Source of the DNA: CAG-791 sp045130475 | Lineage (GTDB): Bacteria; Bacillota; Clostridia; Lachnospirales; Lachnospiraceae | Reading direction: 5' to 3' | Assembly (NCBI GenBank): GCA_045130475.1 | Contig: JBGUPU010000040.1 | Span: forward strand, 31,329 to 95,328 | Length of the DNA stretch: 64,000 nucleotides | Part shown: positions 7,966 to 16,190 of the stretch, piece after piece | Layout of the letters: every line of letters begins with the position of its first letter | How positions within the stretch are numbered: position 1 is the first letter of the stretch | Made by a program: the position numbers and the translations under genes | Notes under the pieces: model-generated | The model's input: the letters and a program-made list of their open reading frames with translations, nothing else | The model's database searches: none | What the model was told of the DNA's origin: nothing

Positions 7966-10900
7966 ATGTTATTTGTAAAAAAATGGATGGCAGCTGCGCT
8001 GACTGCCGCAATGCTGGCGGCAAACCTCACAGTGCCTGCAGCTTCTATGATTGTTATGGCTGCCGAAAACCTGGAGCAGGATGCGCCCTTTACAGAAAAT
8101 AGCGAAAGCGAATCCGATAAAGCTGATTCTGCCCTTACACCTTCTTCAGACCATGAGGCGGAATCAGCGCAGGATCTGATGCAGGAAGAGTCAGAAGACG
8201 CCTTGCAGGAAAGTTCCGCGGAGGAGGCAGAGACGGCTGTACAAGAGTGGAATGAGGAAGCAGAGACTGCTGCGCAGGAAGGTGCTGCTGAGAGTACGGA
8301 GACTGCTGTACAAGACAGGGACTCTGCAGAGGCCGCCGGACAGGAAGAGACTGCGGGGGAGGAAGAGACTGCAGCACAGGACGAGGCCCCGGAAGAGGCA
8401 GAGGCTGCCGGGCAGATAGGTACGGACGGTAACAGTGAGCTTCCTGTGATCACAGAAGAGCCTGATGAAGAAATAGTGATCCCCGCAGAAGACTGCGGTC
8501 CTGATACGGACAATGATGCTGTTTTTGCCGGCTATGTAAACCGGGAACTTGAGCTTGAGGAAAGCCTTCAGTTTGACACAAAAGAGGTAGAAGAAAGTAC
8601 CCGGAGGATGGAGAAAGCCTTTGCTTCCACTCGTCTTACTGGCTATAACCGCACTATCTATGCGATCCTCCTCAAAGAAATCAAGAGGGTCGCAGCCGGA
8701 GAGCGCTCCAATACTGTATTCACGGTATCTTTAGAGGATCTCGGACTCAAAGACCGATATTGGACAGCCGCCGAACTAGGCGTCGATGCGATCGTACAGG
8801 ACGGCCGCATTACCGATGAGTCGATGCAGAAACTGAATGAGAAATTGAATATCAGTTTTACACAGATCAACCGGTCTCTTCTTGCCGACTGTCCCTATGA
8901 CCTGTACTGGTATGACAAAACGATCGGAACGCCCTCCAGCGGGTTCGGCTATCAGGCGGGCTATGTAGGGGAAGAATATGTTCTCTCTTTCAGTTCCAAG
9001 TATGACTATACTTTTTCATTCCCGGTTGAGGCGGAATATTCCGTGAGCGGCCAGACTGATACTTATGAAGTTGACAGCAGTATCGGGAGTGCAGTGCAGA
9101 AGGCACACCGGACCGCTCAGTCTATTGTCGATCAGAATTCTTCCGAAACGGATTTTGAAAAGCTGAAGAACTATAAGAATGCCATCTGTGATCTTGTGTC
9201 CTACAACTATGAGGCGGCAGGAAAAGACTATTCCGGCTCCTATGGCAATCCCTGGCAGCTGATCTGGGTCTTTGACGAAGATCCCGACACCAAAGTCGTA
9301 TGTGAGGGCTATTCCAAGAGCTTCCAGTATCTCTGCGATCTGAGCTCCTGGACTGACCTTTTCCAGGAGTGCATTTCCGTGTCGGGCCTGATGACAGGAG
9401 GCACCGGTTCCGGCGGACATATGTGGAATATCGTCATGCTGCGGGACGGGAAAAATTATCTTGTGGATGTCACCAACTGTGATGACGGAACGATCGGAGA
9501 CGGTAATGACCGCGGCGATCTATTCCTTGTCGGAACTGGCATTGATTCAGGATCCGGCGTATATGCACAGGGCAATCCGGATGACGGCTACAGTTTTCCG
9601 GGCCTCAATAACCTGACTTATATCTATTTTGACGATACAAGGAACAGATTCGGCGATGAAGTATTGACGCTTTCTTCCGGAAGAGTGAATGAGAGCACTG
9701 CAGGCAGCGGTGAATATTCCGGTGATCATACACATATCTATGCACCTGTTGAAGAAAAAGAATCCACCTGCATCACGGCAGGCCACAGTGCCTGCGGCCA
9801 GTGTTCTGTCTGCGGAGAATACGATGCTCATTTCCTGTCCTACCCTCTGAAAGATCATACGCCGGGTGTCTGGTCTGTTTCAGTGGAACCGACTATTGAG
9901 GCAGAGGGTGCGGAGACAACAAAATGCACGGTGTGCGGAGCAATCCTGACCCGTCCTCTTGAAAAGCTTAAGGACTTCAGAGATGCAGCTGTAACGGGAA
10001 TCATCAGCAAAACATTCAATGGTTCTCAGCAGACGCAGACACCTGTGGTAACCTGCGGCTCCGCCGCGCTCAAAGAGGGGGAAGATTATGCAGTTGCCTA
10101 CAGCAATAACATCAATGCCGGTTCCAACACGGCAATTATGCTGCTGACAGGAATCGGTAAGTACCGGGGAAGTGTAAAAAAGACATTTTCAATAAACAAG
10201 GCGGTCCAGGACTTTACTGTCAAGGCAGCGGCTTCCGTGATCGACGAAGGTAAAACCACAACGGTGAGCGCTTCCGGTGCCAGGGAGACCTCCGTGTATA
10301 CCTTTACCTCCTCCAATACCTCGATTGCGGCGGTTTCGGCCAACGGGACCGTGACCGGCAAAGCGGCAGGTAACGTCACGATCACGGTAAGGACCGCGGC
10401 AACTGCAGACTATAATGCGGGCGTAAAAACGGTACAGATCACTGTCAAAAAGGTGTTGAAAAAGCCCGGCAGCTGCCGCTTCGTGAAATGGAACAATACA
10501 AAGTACACAGGCTGCAGGGTGGCATGGAACAAGGTCACAGGCGCACAGGGATATGAGACCCGGCTGACCTGGACAGACGGATCCCATGCAAGCGTCACCG
10601 CAGCGGCATCCAACAGACTGTATCGTGACTGTAAAGTCCCCTCCAACCGCGTCACCCAGATGAAGGTCAGGGCATATTATTTTTTCAGAGGCGTAAAACA
10701 ATACAGTCCCTGGTCGGATGCTGCGCTCATAGTCCCTTCTCCGGCAAAGGTCTCCTGCAAAAATGTGAGTAAGGGAAGCAGCAGGAAGATGAAGATCACC
10801 TGGAATGCCATCTACGGAAGCCAGGGGTACAGTGTTTTCGTCACTGCGAATCCAAAGGGGAAATGGTACAGGATCCTGAACGCACCTGCAAAAGCAGGTA

Positions 10901-11055
10901 AGAACAGTGCGGTCATCACCAGATGCAACGGGAAACTGAAGAAGAAAACCAGGTATTATGTGCGCGTTGTTACCAGGAGGAAGCGCAGCGGAGCCTTCAT
11001 TGCGGTACCTGTTCCCGCAAGGAATACCTATGCGGGATCCTTTGTGATCAAATGA
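7966..11055 (+). CDS. Secreted multidomain protein with transglutaminase-like, Ig-like and Fn3-like modules
   Basis: A signal peptide (about residues 1-33) precedes an acidic Glu/Ala/Thr-rich region (~35-180) with recurring ETAVQ/ETAAQ motifs. The transglutaminase-like domain lies at roughly 360-540, with a plausible Cys446 (VCEGYSK), His485 (GGHMW) and Asp501 (LVDVTN) triad. Residues ~590-670 hold several Cys pairs (CGQCSVCG, KCTVCG). A Big_2-type Ig-like domain follows at ~750-830, then two Fn3-like C-terminal modules. No LPXTG or membrane anchor is seen at the C-terminus. It probably acts at the cell surface as a peptidase, cross-linking enzyme or adhesin. The start follows ACAGGGGAAACAG. 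Substrate and attachment mode are unknown. Confidence 0.88.
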   Translation: MLFVKKWMAAALTAAMLAANLTVPAASMIVMAAENLEQDAPFTENSESESDKADSALTPSSDHEAESAQDLMQEESEDALQESSAEEAETAVQEWNEEAETAAQEGAAESTETAVQDRDSAEAAGQEETAGEEETAAQDEAPEEAEAAGQIGTDGNSELPVITEEPDEEIVIPAEDCGPDTDNDAVFAGYVNRELELEESLQFDTKEVEESTRRMEKAFASTRLTGYNRTIYAILLKEIKRVAAGERSNTVFTVSLEDLGLKDRYWTAAELGVDAIVQDGRITDESMQKLNEKLNISFTQINRSLLADCPYDLYWYDKTIGTPSSGFGYQAGYVGEEYVLSFSSKYDYTFSFPVEAEYSVSGQTDTYEVDSSIGSAVQKAHRTAQSIVDQNSSETDFEKLKNYKNAICDLVSYNYEAAGKDYSGSYGNPWQLIWVFDEDPDTKVVCEGYSKSFQYLCDLSSWTDLFQECISVSGLMTGGTGSGGHMWNIVMLRDGKNYLVDVTNCDDGTIGDGNDRGDLFLVGTGIDSGSGVYAQGNPDDGYSFPGLNNLTYIYFDDTRNRFGDEVLTLSSGRVNESTAGSGEYSGDHTHIYAPVEEKESTCITAGHSACGQCSVCGEYDAHFLSYPLKDHTPGVWSVSVEPTIEAEGAETTKCTVCGAILTRPLEKLKDFRDAAVTGIISKTFNGSQQTQTPVVTCGSAALKEGEDYAVAYSNNINAGSNTAIMLLTGIGKYRGSVKKTFSINKAVQDFTVKAAASVIDEGKTTTVSASGARETSVYTFTSSNTSIAAVSANGTVTGKAAGNVTITVRTAATADYNAGVKTVQITVKKVLKKPGSCRFVKWNNTKYTGCRVAWNKVTGAQGYETRLTWTDGSHASVTAAASNRLYRDCKVPSNRVTQMKVRAYYFFRGVKQYSPWSDAALIVPSPAKVSCKNVSKGSSRKMKITWNAIYGSQGYSVFVTANPKGKWYRILNAPAKAGKNSAVITRCNGKLKKKTRYYVRVVTRRKRSGAFIAVPVPARNTYAGSFVIK

Positions 11056-11147
11056 CGGCAGTGAAGATTCCTGGACCGGTACTGCATATGTGCATGGATG
11101 TTTGTACGCATATGTGAACGGGAAAAACAAGAGAAGGGACTTGATAC

Positions 11148-11741
11148 ATGAGTGAAAACGAACGTCTGGCAAAACAGCTTTCTTTTGCCCTGGAGATCGA
11201 CAAAGAAAAAAATATCTTCCGGCAGACACATCTTTCGGGAGGCGGCAGGAACGAAAATGATGCCGAGCATGCCTGGCATATGGCGATCATGGCATGGCTG
11301 CTGAAGGAGTATGCCAACGAAAAGGTGGACATCGGACGTGTAATTCTCATGTGCCTCATCCATGATATTGTCGAGATCGATGCGGGAGACACCTATGCAT
11401 ACGATGAGGAAGGACTGGCGACCCAGAAGGAAAGGGAAAACGCTGCCAAGGAACGTATTTTTTCCCTCCTTCCCGATGATCAGAAGAAAGAACTGATCGC
11501 TCTGTTTGATGAATTTGAAGAGTGTAAGACGGCGGAATCCAAATACGCTCATGCCATGGATAACCTCCAGCCCCTGCTCCTGAATGATTCAAACGATGGA
11601 GCAGACTGGCTTGAGCACAATGTATGCTCCGGTCAGATATACGGCCGTCAGGGAAAAACCGTCATGGGTTCCAGGATCCTTTATGATTACATTGATAAAA
11701 TCATTCAGAAACATATAGAGCTGGGACATATCCGTCCATGA
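11148..11741 (+). CDS. HD-domain phosphohydrolase (YfbR/HDDC2-like)
   Basis: The 197-residue protein has the HD-domain metal motif: DAEHAWHMA supplies the first His, CLIHDIVEIDAGD supplies the His-Asp pair, and MDNLQPLL lies near the later Asp. The arrangement matches YfbR/HDDC2 5'-deoxynucleotidases, which dephosphorylate deoxynucleoside monophosphates. The start follows GAGAAGGGAC. It sits 63 bp upstream of mazG, so two nucleotide-metabolism enzymes may be co-expressed. The HD family is certain. The exact substrate is inferred. Confidence 0.88.
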   Translation: MSENERLAKQLSFALEIDKEKNIFRQTHLSGGGRNENDAEHAWHMAIMAWLLKEYANEKVDIGRVILMCLIHDIVEIDAGDTYAYDEEGLATQKERENAAKERIFSLLPDDQKKELIALFDEFEECKTAESKYAHAMDNLQPLLLNDSNDGADWLEHNVCSGQIYGRQGKTVMGSRILYDYIDKIIQKHIELGHIRP

Positions 11742-11804
11742 TCCGGCACACCGGTTCCTGAACGGGTATTCGAACTGAAAACTGAAAAGCGGAAGGCATA
11801 TCAC

Positions 11805-12437
11805 ATGGATCAAAATAAAAAGCATGACAAAACCGGCAGAGCGATGGAGGAGTTTCTGCAGACCGTTGCCAGGCTCCGCTCCCCGGACGGCTGTCCCTGG
11901 GACCGTGCCCAGACACATGAGTCTCTCAAAGCCGCCTGTGTGGAAGAGTCGGCAGAGGTTGTCTGCGGGATCAATATACTCTCTGAGACCGGAAGGCCGC
12001 AGAGCCTGAAAGAGGAGCTGGGAGATCTGCTGCTCCAGGTCGTCATGCATGCGCAGATTGCAGAGGAGGAAGGGCTCTTTACAATGGAGGATGTCATCCG
12101 CGGCATCAATGAAAAGATGATCCGGCGTCACCCTCATGTATTCGGAGAAGAAAGCTTCAAATATCTTCCTGCAGAATATCTGGAATCGCTTAAAAAGCCT
12201 CCAGAAGCCTCTGAAAGCCTTCAGAATCTTCAGAATGCAGATGCTTGCAAAGGCCGGGCGGAACGCCTCTCAGAGCCTCAGAGGAGCTATGAAGGCGTTT
12301 TGATCGACTGGAAACAGATCAAGTCCTATGAAAAAAGCGGCCGTGAATGGGAGGAAGAGTATCTCTTCAAGGCTTTTAATGAGGCAGAAGAGCTGATTTC
12401 CGTCGCCAGGAAACGGAAATTGGAAAAGAAAACCTGA
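11805..12437 (+). CDS. mazG: MazG-family nucleoside triphosphate pyrophosphohydrolase
   Basis: The protein hydrolyses (d)NTPs to NMP and pyrophosphate and is thought to clear abnormal nucleotides. LRSPDGCPWDRAQTHESL is the MazG family N-terminal signature. The metal-binding glutamates follow in EESAEV and KEELGDLLLQVVMHA, and RRHPHVFG closes the domain. The length of 210 residues indicates one MazG domain plus a helical tail, shorter than the two-domain E. coli enzyme. The ATG is preceded by GCGGAAGGC. It lies between the HD phosphohydrolase and the sirohaem synthase gene. Confidence 0.95.
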   Translation: MDQNKKHDKTGRAMEEFLQTVARLRSPDGCPWDRAQTHESLKAACVEESAEVVCGINILSETGRPQSLKEELGDLLLQVVMHAQIAEEEGLFTMEDVIRGINEKMIRRHPHVFGEESFKYLPAEYLESLKKPPEASESLQNLQNADACKGRAERLSEPQRSYEGVLIDWKQIKSYEKSGREWEEEYLFKAFNEAEELISVARKRKLEKKT

Positions 12438-12509
12438 CAAAAAGAGATATCCTGGCAGGAATAGATATTGACACTATGGACAGTACAGGAAGAAGGGCAG
12501 CAGGAAGTT

Positions 12510-13205
12510 ATGACAGTCTTTCCATTTATGCAGAAAATTGACGGAAAATGTTTTCTTGTCATCGGCGCCGGCGCTGTCGCCCGCCGCAAGATCAGACTTC
12601 TTTTGCAGTTCACAGATCACATAGTGGTCATCACGCATTCATCCGGAAAGCTTCCTGAAAAGCAGGAAACGGAAATCCGGGACGAGCTAGCCTCTTTTTC
12701 GGAACGTGGAGTAAAGGTTTGCTGCAGAAAGTTCGCGCAGGAGGATCTGAAGGAAGCGGACTATTGCATTGCGTCATCGGATGACAGCGAACTGAACCGT
12801 CGGATTGCCTCGCTTTGTCATGCGGCAGGCGTTCCGGTGAATGTACCTGACAATCCTGAAGACTGTACTTTTTTTATGCCATCTGTTATTAAAAAGGGTC
12901 CTTTGGTCATTGCTGTATCCACCCAGGGTACCAGTCCTGCAATGTCTTCGGAGGTCCGCCAAAGGATTGAGGACATCCTTCCGCCTGATACAGAAGAGAT
13001 CCTGGAAAGGATGGCGGAACTCCGCACTTGGGTCCCTCAATGTGTTGTTTCTTCAAAGGAAAGAGGAATGCTCTATAGAGACCTTCTTACCTCGCTCCTT
13101 GATGGCAGACTGGAAGCCGCTGAAGAAAATGTGCGAGCAGCCGCACTGGCATGGATCAAGGCAAATCACGGAGGGAAGATTATATATGATGTTGAGGTCA
13201 AATGA
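12510..13205 (+). CDS. Precorrin-2 dehydrogenase / sirohydrochlorin ferrochelatase (Met8/CysG-N type)
   Basis: This protein uses NAD to oxidise precorrin-2 to sirohydrochlorin and may then insert iron to give sirohaem. The Rossmann nucleotide loop is VIGAGAVARRK. The catalytic-site region reads NVPDNPEDCTFFMPSV, and STQGTSPAMS lies in the dimerisation part. At 231 residues it is a stand-alone Met8 without the methyltransferase half of CysG. The start at 12510 gives the usual N-terminus (VFPFMQKIDGK) but has only a close CAGGAAG. A TTG at 12468 with CAGGAA seven bases upstream is an alternative that would add 14 residues. The stop overlaps a short downstream reading frame (ATGATG). Confidence 0.9.
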   Translation: MTVFPFMQKIDGKCFLVIGAGAVARRKIRLLLQFTDHIVVITHSSGKLPEKQETEIRDELASFSERGVKVCCRKFAQEDLKEADYCIASSDDSELNRRIASLCHAAGVPVNVPDNPEDCTFFMPSVIKKGPLVIAVSTQGTSPAMSSEVRQRIEDILPPDTEEILERMAELRTWVPQCVVSSKERGMLYRDLLTSLLDGRLEAAEENVRAAALAWIKANHGGKIIYDVEVK

Positions 13206-13300
13206 TGGTTAAGGGAACACCGTCTTTTCAAGCTTCACAAATACCTGTAGAAGAATATTGCGATGACTTGTTTGGTCTATATGATCAAATCGGTCAATAA
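13205..13300 (+). CDS. Possible 31-residue reading frame overlapping the preceding stop
   Basis: An ATG at 13205 overlaps the TGA of the sirohaem synthase gene and opens a 31-codon frame that ends TAA at 13300. The product is acidic, contains one Cys and shows no domain. Coupled translation is possible, but the frame could equally be chance or a decayed gene end. No family is recognised. Confidence 0.2.
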   Translation: MVKGTPSFQASQIPVEEYCDDLFGLYDQIGQ

Positions 13301-13477
13301 AAATATCTGTCATAAACGGCATATCGTAAATTTCGACAATCGAATCAGTCAATCAAAATTCTGTTGACCACATAGAATATCCGCTTCTTTCCACTGGTTT
13401 TTAATATATACAGGAACTGGATCAGGCTGTAAATTATTAAAAAAACGTGAATAATCACATAATTGTTACATATTTTG
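13301..13477. other. AT-rich intergenic stretch
   Basis: Together with flanking sequence, this is a gap of more than 300 bp before the lysozyme-like gene. It is clearly AT-rich. I see no gene, strong hairpin or T-run here. The promoter at its right edge is annotated separately. Confidence 0.5.
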
Positions 13478-13506
13478 TTGAGTTTTTTAATATTTTTTTA
13501 TATAAT
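13478..13506 (+). promoter_or_regulatory. Strong sigma-A promoter for the lysozyme-like gene
   Basis: TTGAGT at 13478-13483 and a perfect TATAAT at 13501-13506 are separated by 17 bp of AT-rich spacer. This would leave a leader of about 115 nt before the TTG start at 13628. Confidence 0.8.
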
Positions 13507-13612
13507 CTGGAAAATGGCTCAGACCATCTCTATTTAGTATGTTTTTGAGGTGACGTACATATATGTAGTTACCATAGTAATGATTTTGATATTTTGGTCG
13601 CTGACCTTTTTT

Positions 13613-13620
13613 GAGAGGAG
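13613..13620 (+). promoter_or_regulatory. Ribosome binding site that fixes a TTG start
   Basis: GAGAGGAG lies seven bases before the TTG at 13628. Upstream in-frame starts (GTG at 13550, ATG at 13580) lack comparable sites and would spoil the signal peptide. Confidence 0.75.
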
Positions 13621-13627
13621 CATCTAT

Positions 13628-15937
13628 TTGACGAACAGAAAATGTAAGATCGGAAAAAAGGCATATGCGGCACGGCGGATCGCTGCAATTATGATGTCTG
13701 CCACGCTGGCCGGGGCTATTGTCACAGGTACTCCCGGTATCGTTCAGGTATCTGCCGCTACATATTCAGAAAATGCAGATTATATTTTTGAAGTATTAAC
13801 GCAGAAACTCGGCTATTCCGAAGCAGCAGCCTGCGGAATCATGGCAAATATCCGCTGTGAATCCACCTTTAATCCTCATGCATGGAATGCGGGCGGCGGC
13901 AGCTACGGTCTGTGCCAGTGGACAGGCGGCAGATACGGGCGGCTCCAGAGCTGGTGCCGTTCCAACGGATATGATTATACGACGATCGACGGACAGCTCG
14001 CATATCTGGAATATGAGCTTGAATCTCATTACAGGGGCGTAGAAGAATATCTGCGCTCTGTTGAGAATACTTCTGACGGCGCTTATCAGGCAGGACAGTA
14101 CTACTGCTATCATTTTGAAGCACCTGCCAGCCGGGGCAGTGTTTCAGTCTACCGAGGCGGACTTGCCAGCGGTACATTCTGGGAGGCTTACAGACCTGCT
14201 GAGTGGTATGCTGAAGACGGTGTATGGCACTACATTAAAAGAGACGGCACTTATCACACATCCTGGCTGACAATTGATAATAAAACTTATTATCTGGATG
14301 AGAACGGCAATCGGATCAGCGGATGGAGAACCATAGACGGCAACCGTTATTATTTTGATTCGGATGGCGTCATGGCCTCCGGCTGGGTAAAGATAGACGG
14401 CAAAAGCTACTATTTTCAGGAAGACGGTCCTCTTGTCACCGGCCTGGTGTTGAATGATGAGAGCTGGTACATGCTTGATGAATCCGGAAAGATTCAGGCT
14501 TCTCAGAAGATGGATCATTTCGCCGGTCAATGGAATGAACAGAACAGCAATGAGGTGCTTGCCTCTGCGGAAGAAGAGACCGCCGACGGCAATTTGACTG
14601 CAGATGCGGGTGCTGAAGACGGCGCGGCTGCCCTGCAGGACAATACGTATCCTTCCCTTACGGCAATGGCTCCTGCCAATGGGGAGGAGAACAAAGATTC
14701 TGCCCCGGCACTTCTTGGCATAGGTGCCTCTGAGGCTGTTTCTTTACTCAAAATGCCTTCCCTGCCCTCCGCCGGGGATAAAGCTGCTGAAGATGCCGAT
14801 CCTGTCGATGCTTCTGACTCAGGTCAGGAGGAGGCAAATCTTTCCGCGACGATCTATGGTCTGGAAGATACCCCGGAAGACACAGCTGAAGATGAAGGAA
14901 GGCTGGAAGATACTGCCGAAGACTCCGCTGACACCGATGAGATGGATGATCCTGCTGCTCTTGCCGATAATGGATCCGTTCAGGTTCAGACCGAACAGAA
15001 GACTGAGGAAGCCGCTGAGGCCGTCACAGATGCTTCAACTGCTGTCATTTCAGAAGACACGGAGGATAGTGAGGAATCGGAAGAAAGCGCTCAGAAGACG
15101 GCTGAAACCGCTCAGGAGGCTGCAACAGCAGATACCGCCGCTCAGGAAACGACCGCTGAAGATACGGCTCAGGAGGCTGTGACAGCAGATCCTGACGCTC
15201 AGGAAACGACCTCTGATGATACCGCTGAGGAGGCTGCGGATGAAGACAGCGCCGCACAGGATGTGACGGAAGAAAATACTTCTAAGGAAGCTTCGACCGC
15301 TGATACAGAAGATCAGACTCAAGAAGAAAAGGAAACGGCGCAGGAAACTCCTGATGAAGACTTCACGGATGAGGAAAAGACCGAAAATGCTTCCATCGGC
15401 GCGATCACTTCAGATTCTTATGAAGAAGAAGCTGAAATAGCTTCAATAGAAGACCGGGAAGAAAAGACAGAGCTTGCAGGTTTTGCTTTCTCGGAAGAGT
15501 TCCTCAGAAAATATTCCTCTGAAGGCAGCACCAGCGGATTCCTTGGGGAGACCCTGGATGAGTTCAATGCTGCCGAAGCTCTGCGTGCAGCTGCCCAGGC
15601 AACCAGTGAAGAAGCCGAAGAGGAGGAAAATCCGGACGGAGTCTTCATGTTTTATGAGCCTGCATCCGCAGAGGACCAAAGCGGAAACAAGATTGATATT
15701 ACGCTCTCTGATACGATCCCTTTCATGAATCTTGAGGATCTGGATGAAATTGTCAAACTGCTCGATGAGCAGGATATTCTTCATGCCGTCACAAGTGACG
15801 GAACAGATATCACAGATCAGGTGAAATCCACTTACGAAAAAATTGATCCCCGCGGCAATGCCTATAAGGTGGTTTTCACAGTAAGCTGTGAGGGAAAAAC
15901 CGCCTCACTCGAATCCACTGTATATGTTAACAATTAA
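13628..15937 (+). CDS. Secreted lysozyme-like protein with cell-wall-binding repeats and long acidic repeat region
   Basis: With the TTG start, a signal peptide occupies about residues 1-42 (basic N-terminus, hydrophobic core, VSAATY). A phage-tail-lysozyme-like domain follows at ~45-180: GIMANIRCESTFNP has the catalytic-type Glu and GSYGLCQWTGGR is typical of that family. Residues ~185-290 hold three or four choline-binding-like repeats (GWRTIDGNRYYF, GWVKIDGKSYYF). Then comes a ~340-residue acidic segment that includes 19-residue tandem repeats, and a C-terminal globular domain of ~100 residues. The domains suggest a secreted peptidoglycan hydrolase held on the wall. The protein is 769 residues long. 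The C-terminal domain is not recognised. Related extracytoplasmic enzymes in the window are the NlpC/P60 and transglutaminase-like proteins. Confidence 0.87.
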   Translation: MTNRKCKIGKKAYAARRIAAIMMSATLAGAIVTGTPGIVQVSAATYSENADYIFEVLTQKLGYSEAAACGIMANIRCESTFNPHAWNAGGGSYGLCQWTGGRYGRLQSWCRSNGYDYTTIDGQLAYLEYELESHYRGVEEYLRSVENTSDGAYQAGQYYCYHFEAPASRGSVSVYRGGLASGTFWEAYRPAEWYAEDGVWHYIKRDGTYHTSWLTIDNKTYYLDENGNRISGWRTIDGNRYYFDSDGVMASGWVKIDGKSYYFQEDGPLVTGLVLNDESWYMLDESGKIQASQKMDHFAGQWNEQNSNEVLASAEEETADGNLTADAGAEDGAAALQDNTYPSLTAMAPANGEENKDSAPALLGIGASEAVSLLKMPSLPSAGDKAAEDADPVDASDSGQEEANLSATIYGLEDTPEDTAEDEGRLEDTAEDSADTDEMDDPAALADNGSVQVQTEQKTEEAAEAVTDASTAVISEDTEDSEESEESAQKTAETAQEAATADTAAQETTAEDTAQEAVTADPDAQETTSDDTAEEAADEDSAAQDVTEENTSKEASTADTEDQTQEEKETAQETPDEDFTDEEKTENASIGAITSDSYEEEAEIASIEDREEKTELAGFAFSEEFLRKYSSEGSTSGFLGETLDEFNAAEALRAAAQATSEEAEEEENPDGVFMFYEPASAEDQSGNKIDITLSDTIPFMNLEDLDEIVKLLDEQDILHAVTSDGTDITDQVKSTYEKIDPRGNAYKVVFTVSCEGKTASLESTVYVNN
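15110..15340 (+). repeat. 57-bp tandem repeats inside the lysozyme-like gene
   Basis: Copies begin at 15110, 15167 and 15224, with a more diverged copy after them. Each encodes 19 residues of the pattern AQEAxTADxxAQETTxxDT. The period is a multiple of three, so copy-number change would keep the frame. Confidence 0.8.
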
Positions 15938-15955
15938 GAGAATCTGTGTTATACT
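15927..15955 (+). promoter_or_regulatory. Sigma-A promoter for the 26-residue peptide unit
   Basis: TTAACA at 15927-15932 and TATACT at 15950-15955 are 17 bp apart, overlapping the end of the lysozyme-like gene. Transcription would begin near 15962. Confidence 0.65.
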
Positions 15956-16032
15956 TATCTAACTGCAGATCAACATTCATAGAATGCAGCTATTCGCTGC
16001 ATGGATTCAGCCCTAGGCTTAAGGAGGTTTTA

Positions 16033-16113
16033 ATGAAGCAGCATAAGTTTTTTGCATGGGCAACCGTTTTCTGTTTCCTGATGACAATGCTTACAGGATA
16101 TGAAAAGAAATAA
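16033..16113 (+). CDS. Short hydrophobic peptide, 26 residues
   Basis: AAGGAGG at 16021-16027 is followed six bases later (TTTTA plus one) by ATG and 26 codons ending TAA. The peptide has a basic start (MKQHK), a hydrophobic core (residues 6-20) and the tail LTGYEKK, so it resembles a signal peptide or a single membrane helix with the residues of a lipobox but Tyr where Cys would be. The unit has its own promoter (15927-15955) and a strong terminator (16145-16190). It is not a fragment of a longer frame. It could be a membrane peptide, a small toxin-like peptide or a signalling peptide precursor; no function is assigned. Confidence 0.6.
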   Translation: MKQHKFFAWATVFCFLMTMLTGYEKK

Positions 16114-16144
16114 AACTCAGCCGGTCCGCAATTAAAAATAATAA

Positions 16145-16190
16145 AAGAGTGTGTGAAAAATGATCTTTCATCTTTCACACACTCTTTTTT
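16145..16190. terminator. Bidirectional terminator between the short peptide and the recombinase
   Basis: A 14-bp perfect stem (AAGAGTGTGTGAAA at 16145-16158 with TTTCACACACTCTT at 16173-16186) is followed by a T-run on the plus strand and preceded by an A-rich stretch that serves the minus strand. It ends just before the recombinase stop codon at 16189. Confidence 0.9.
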
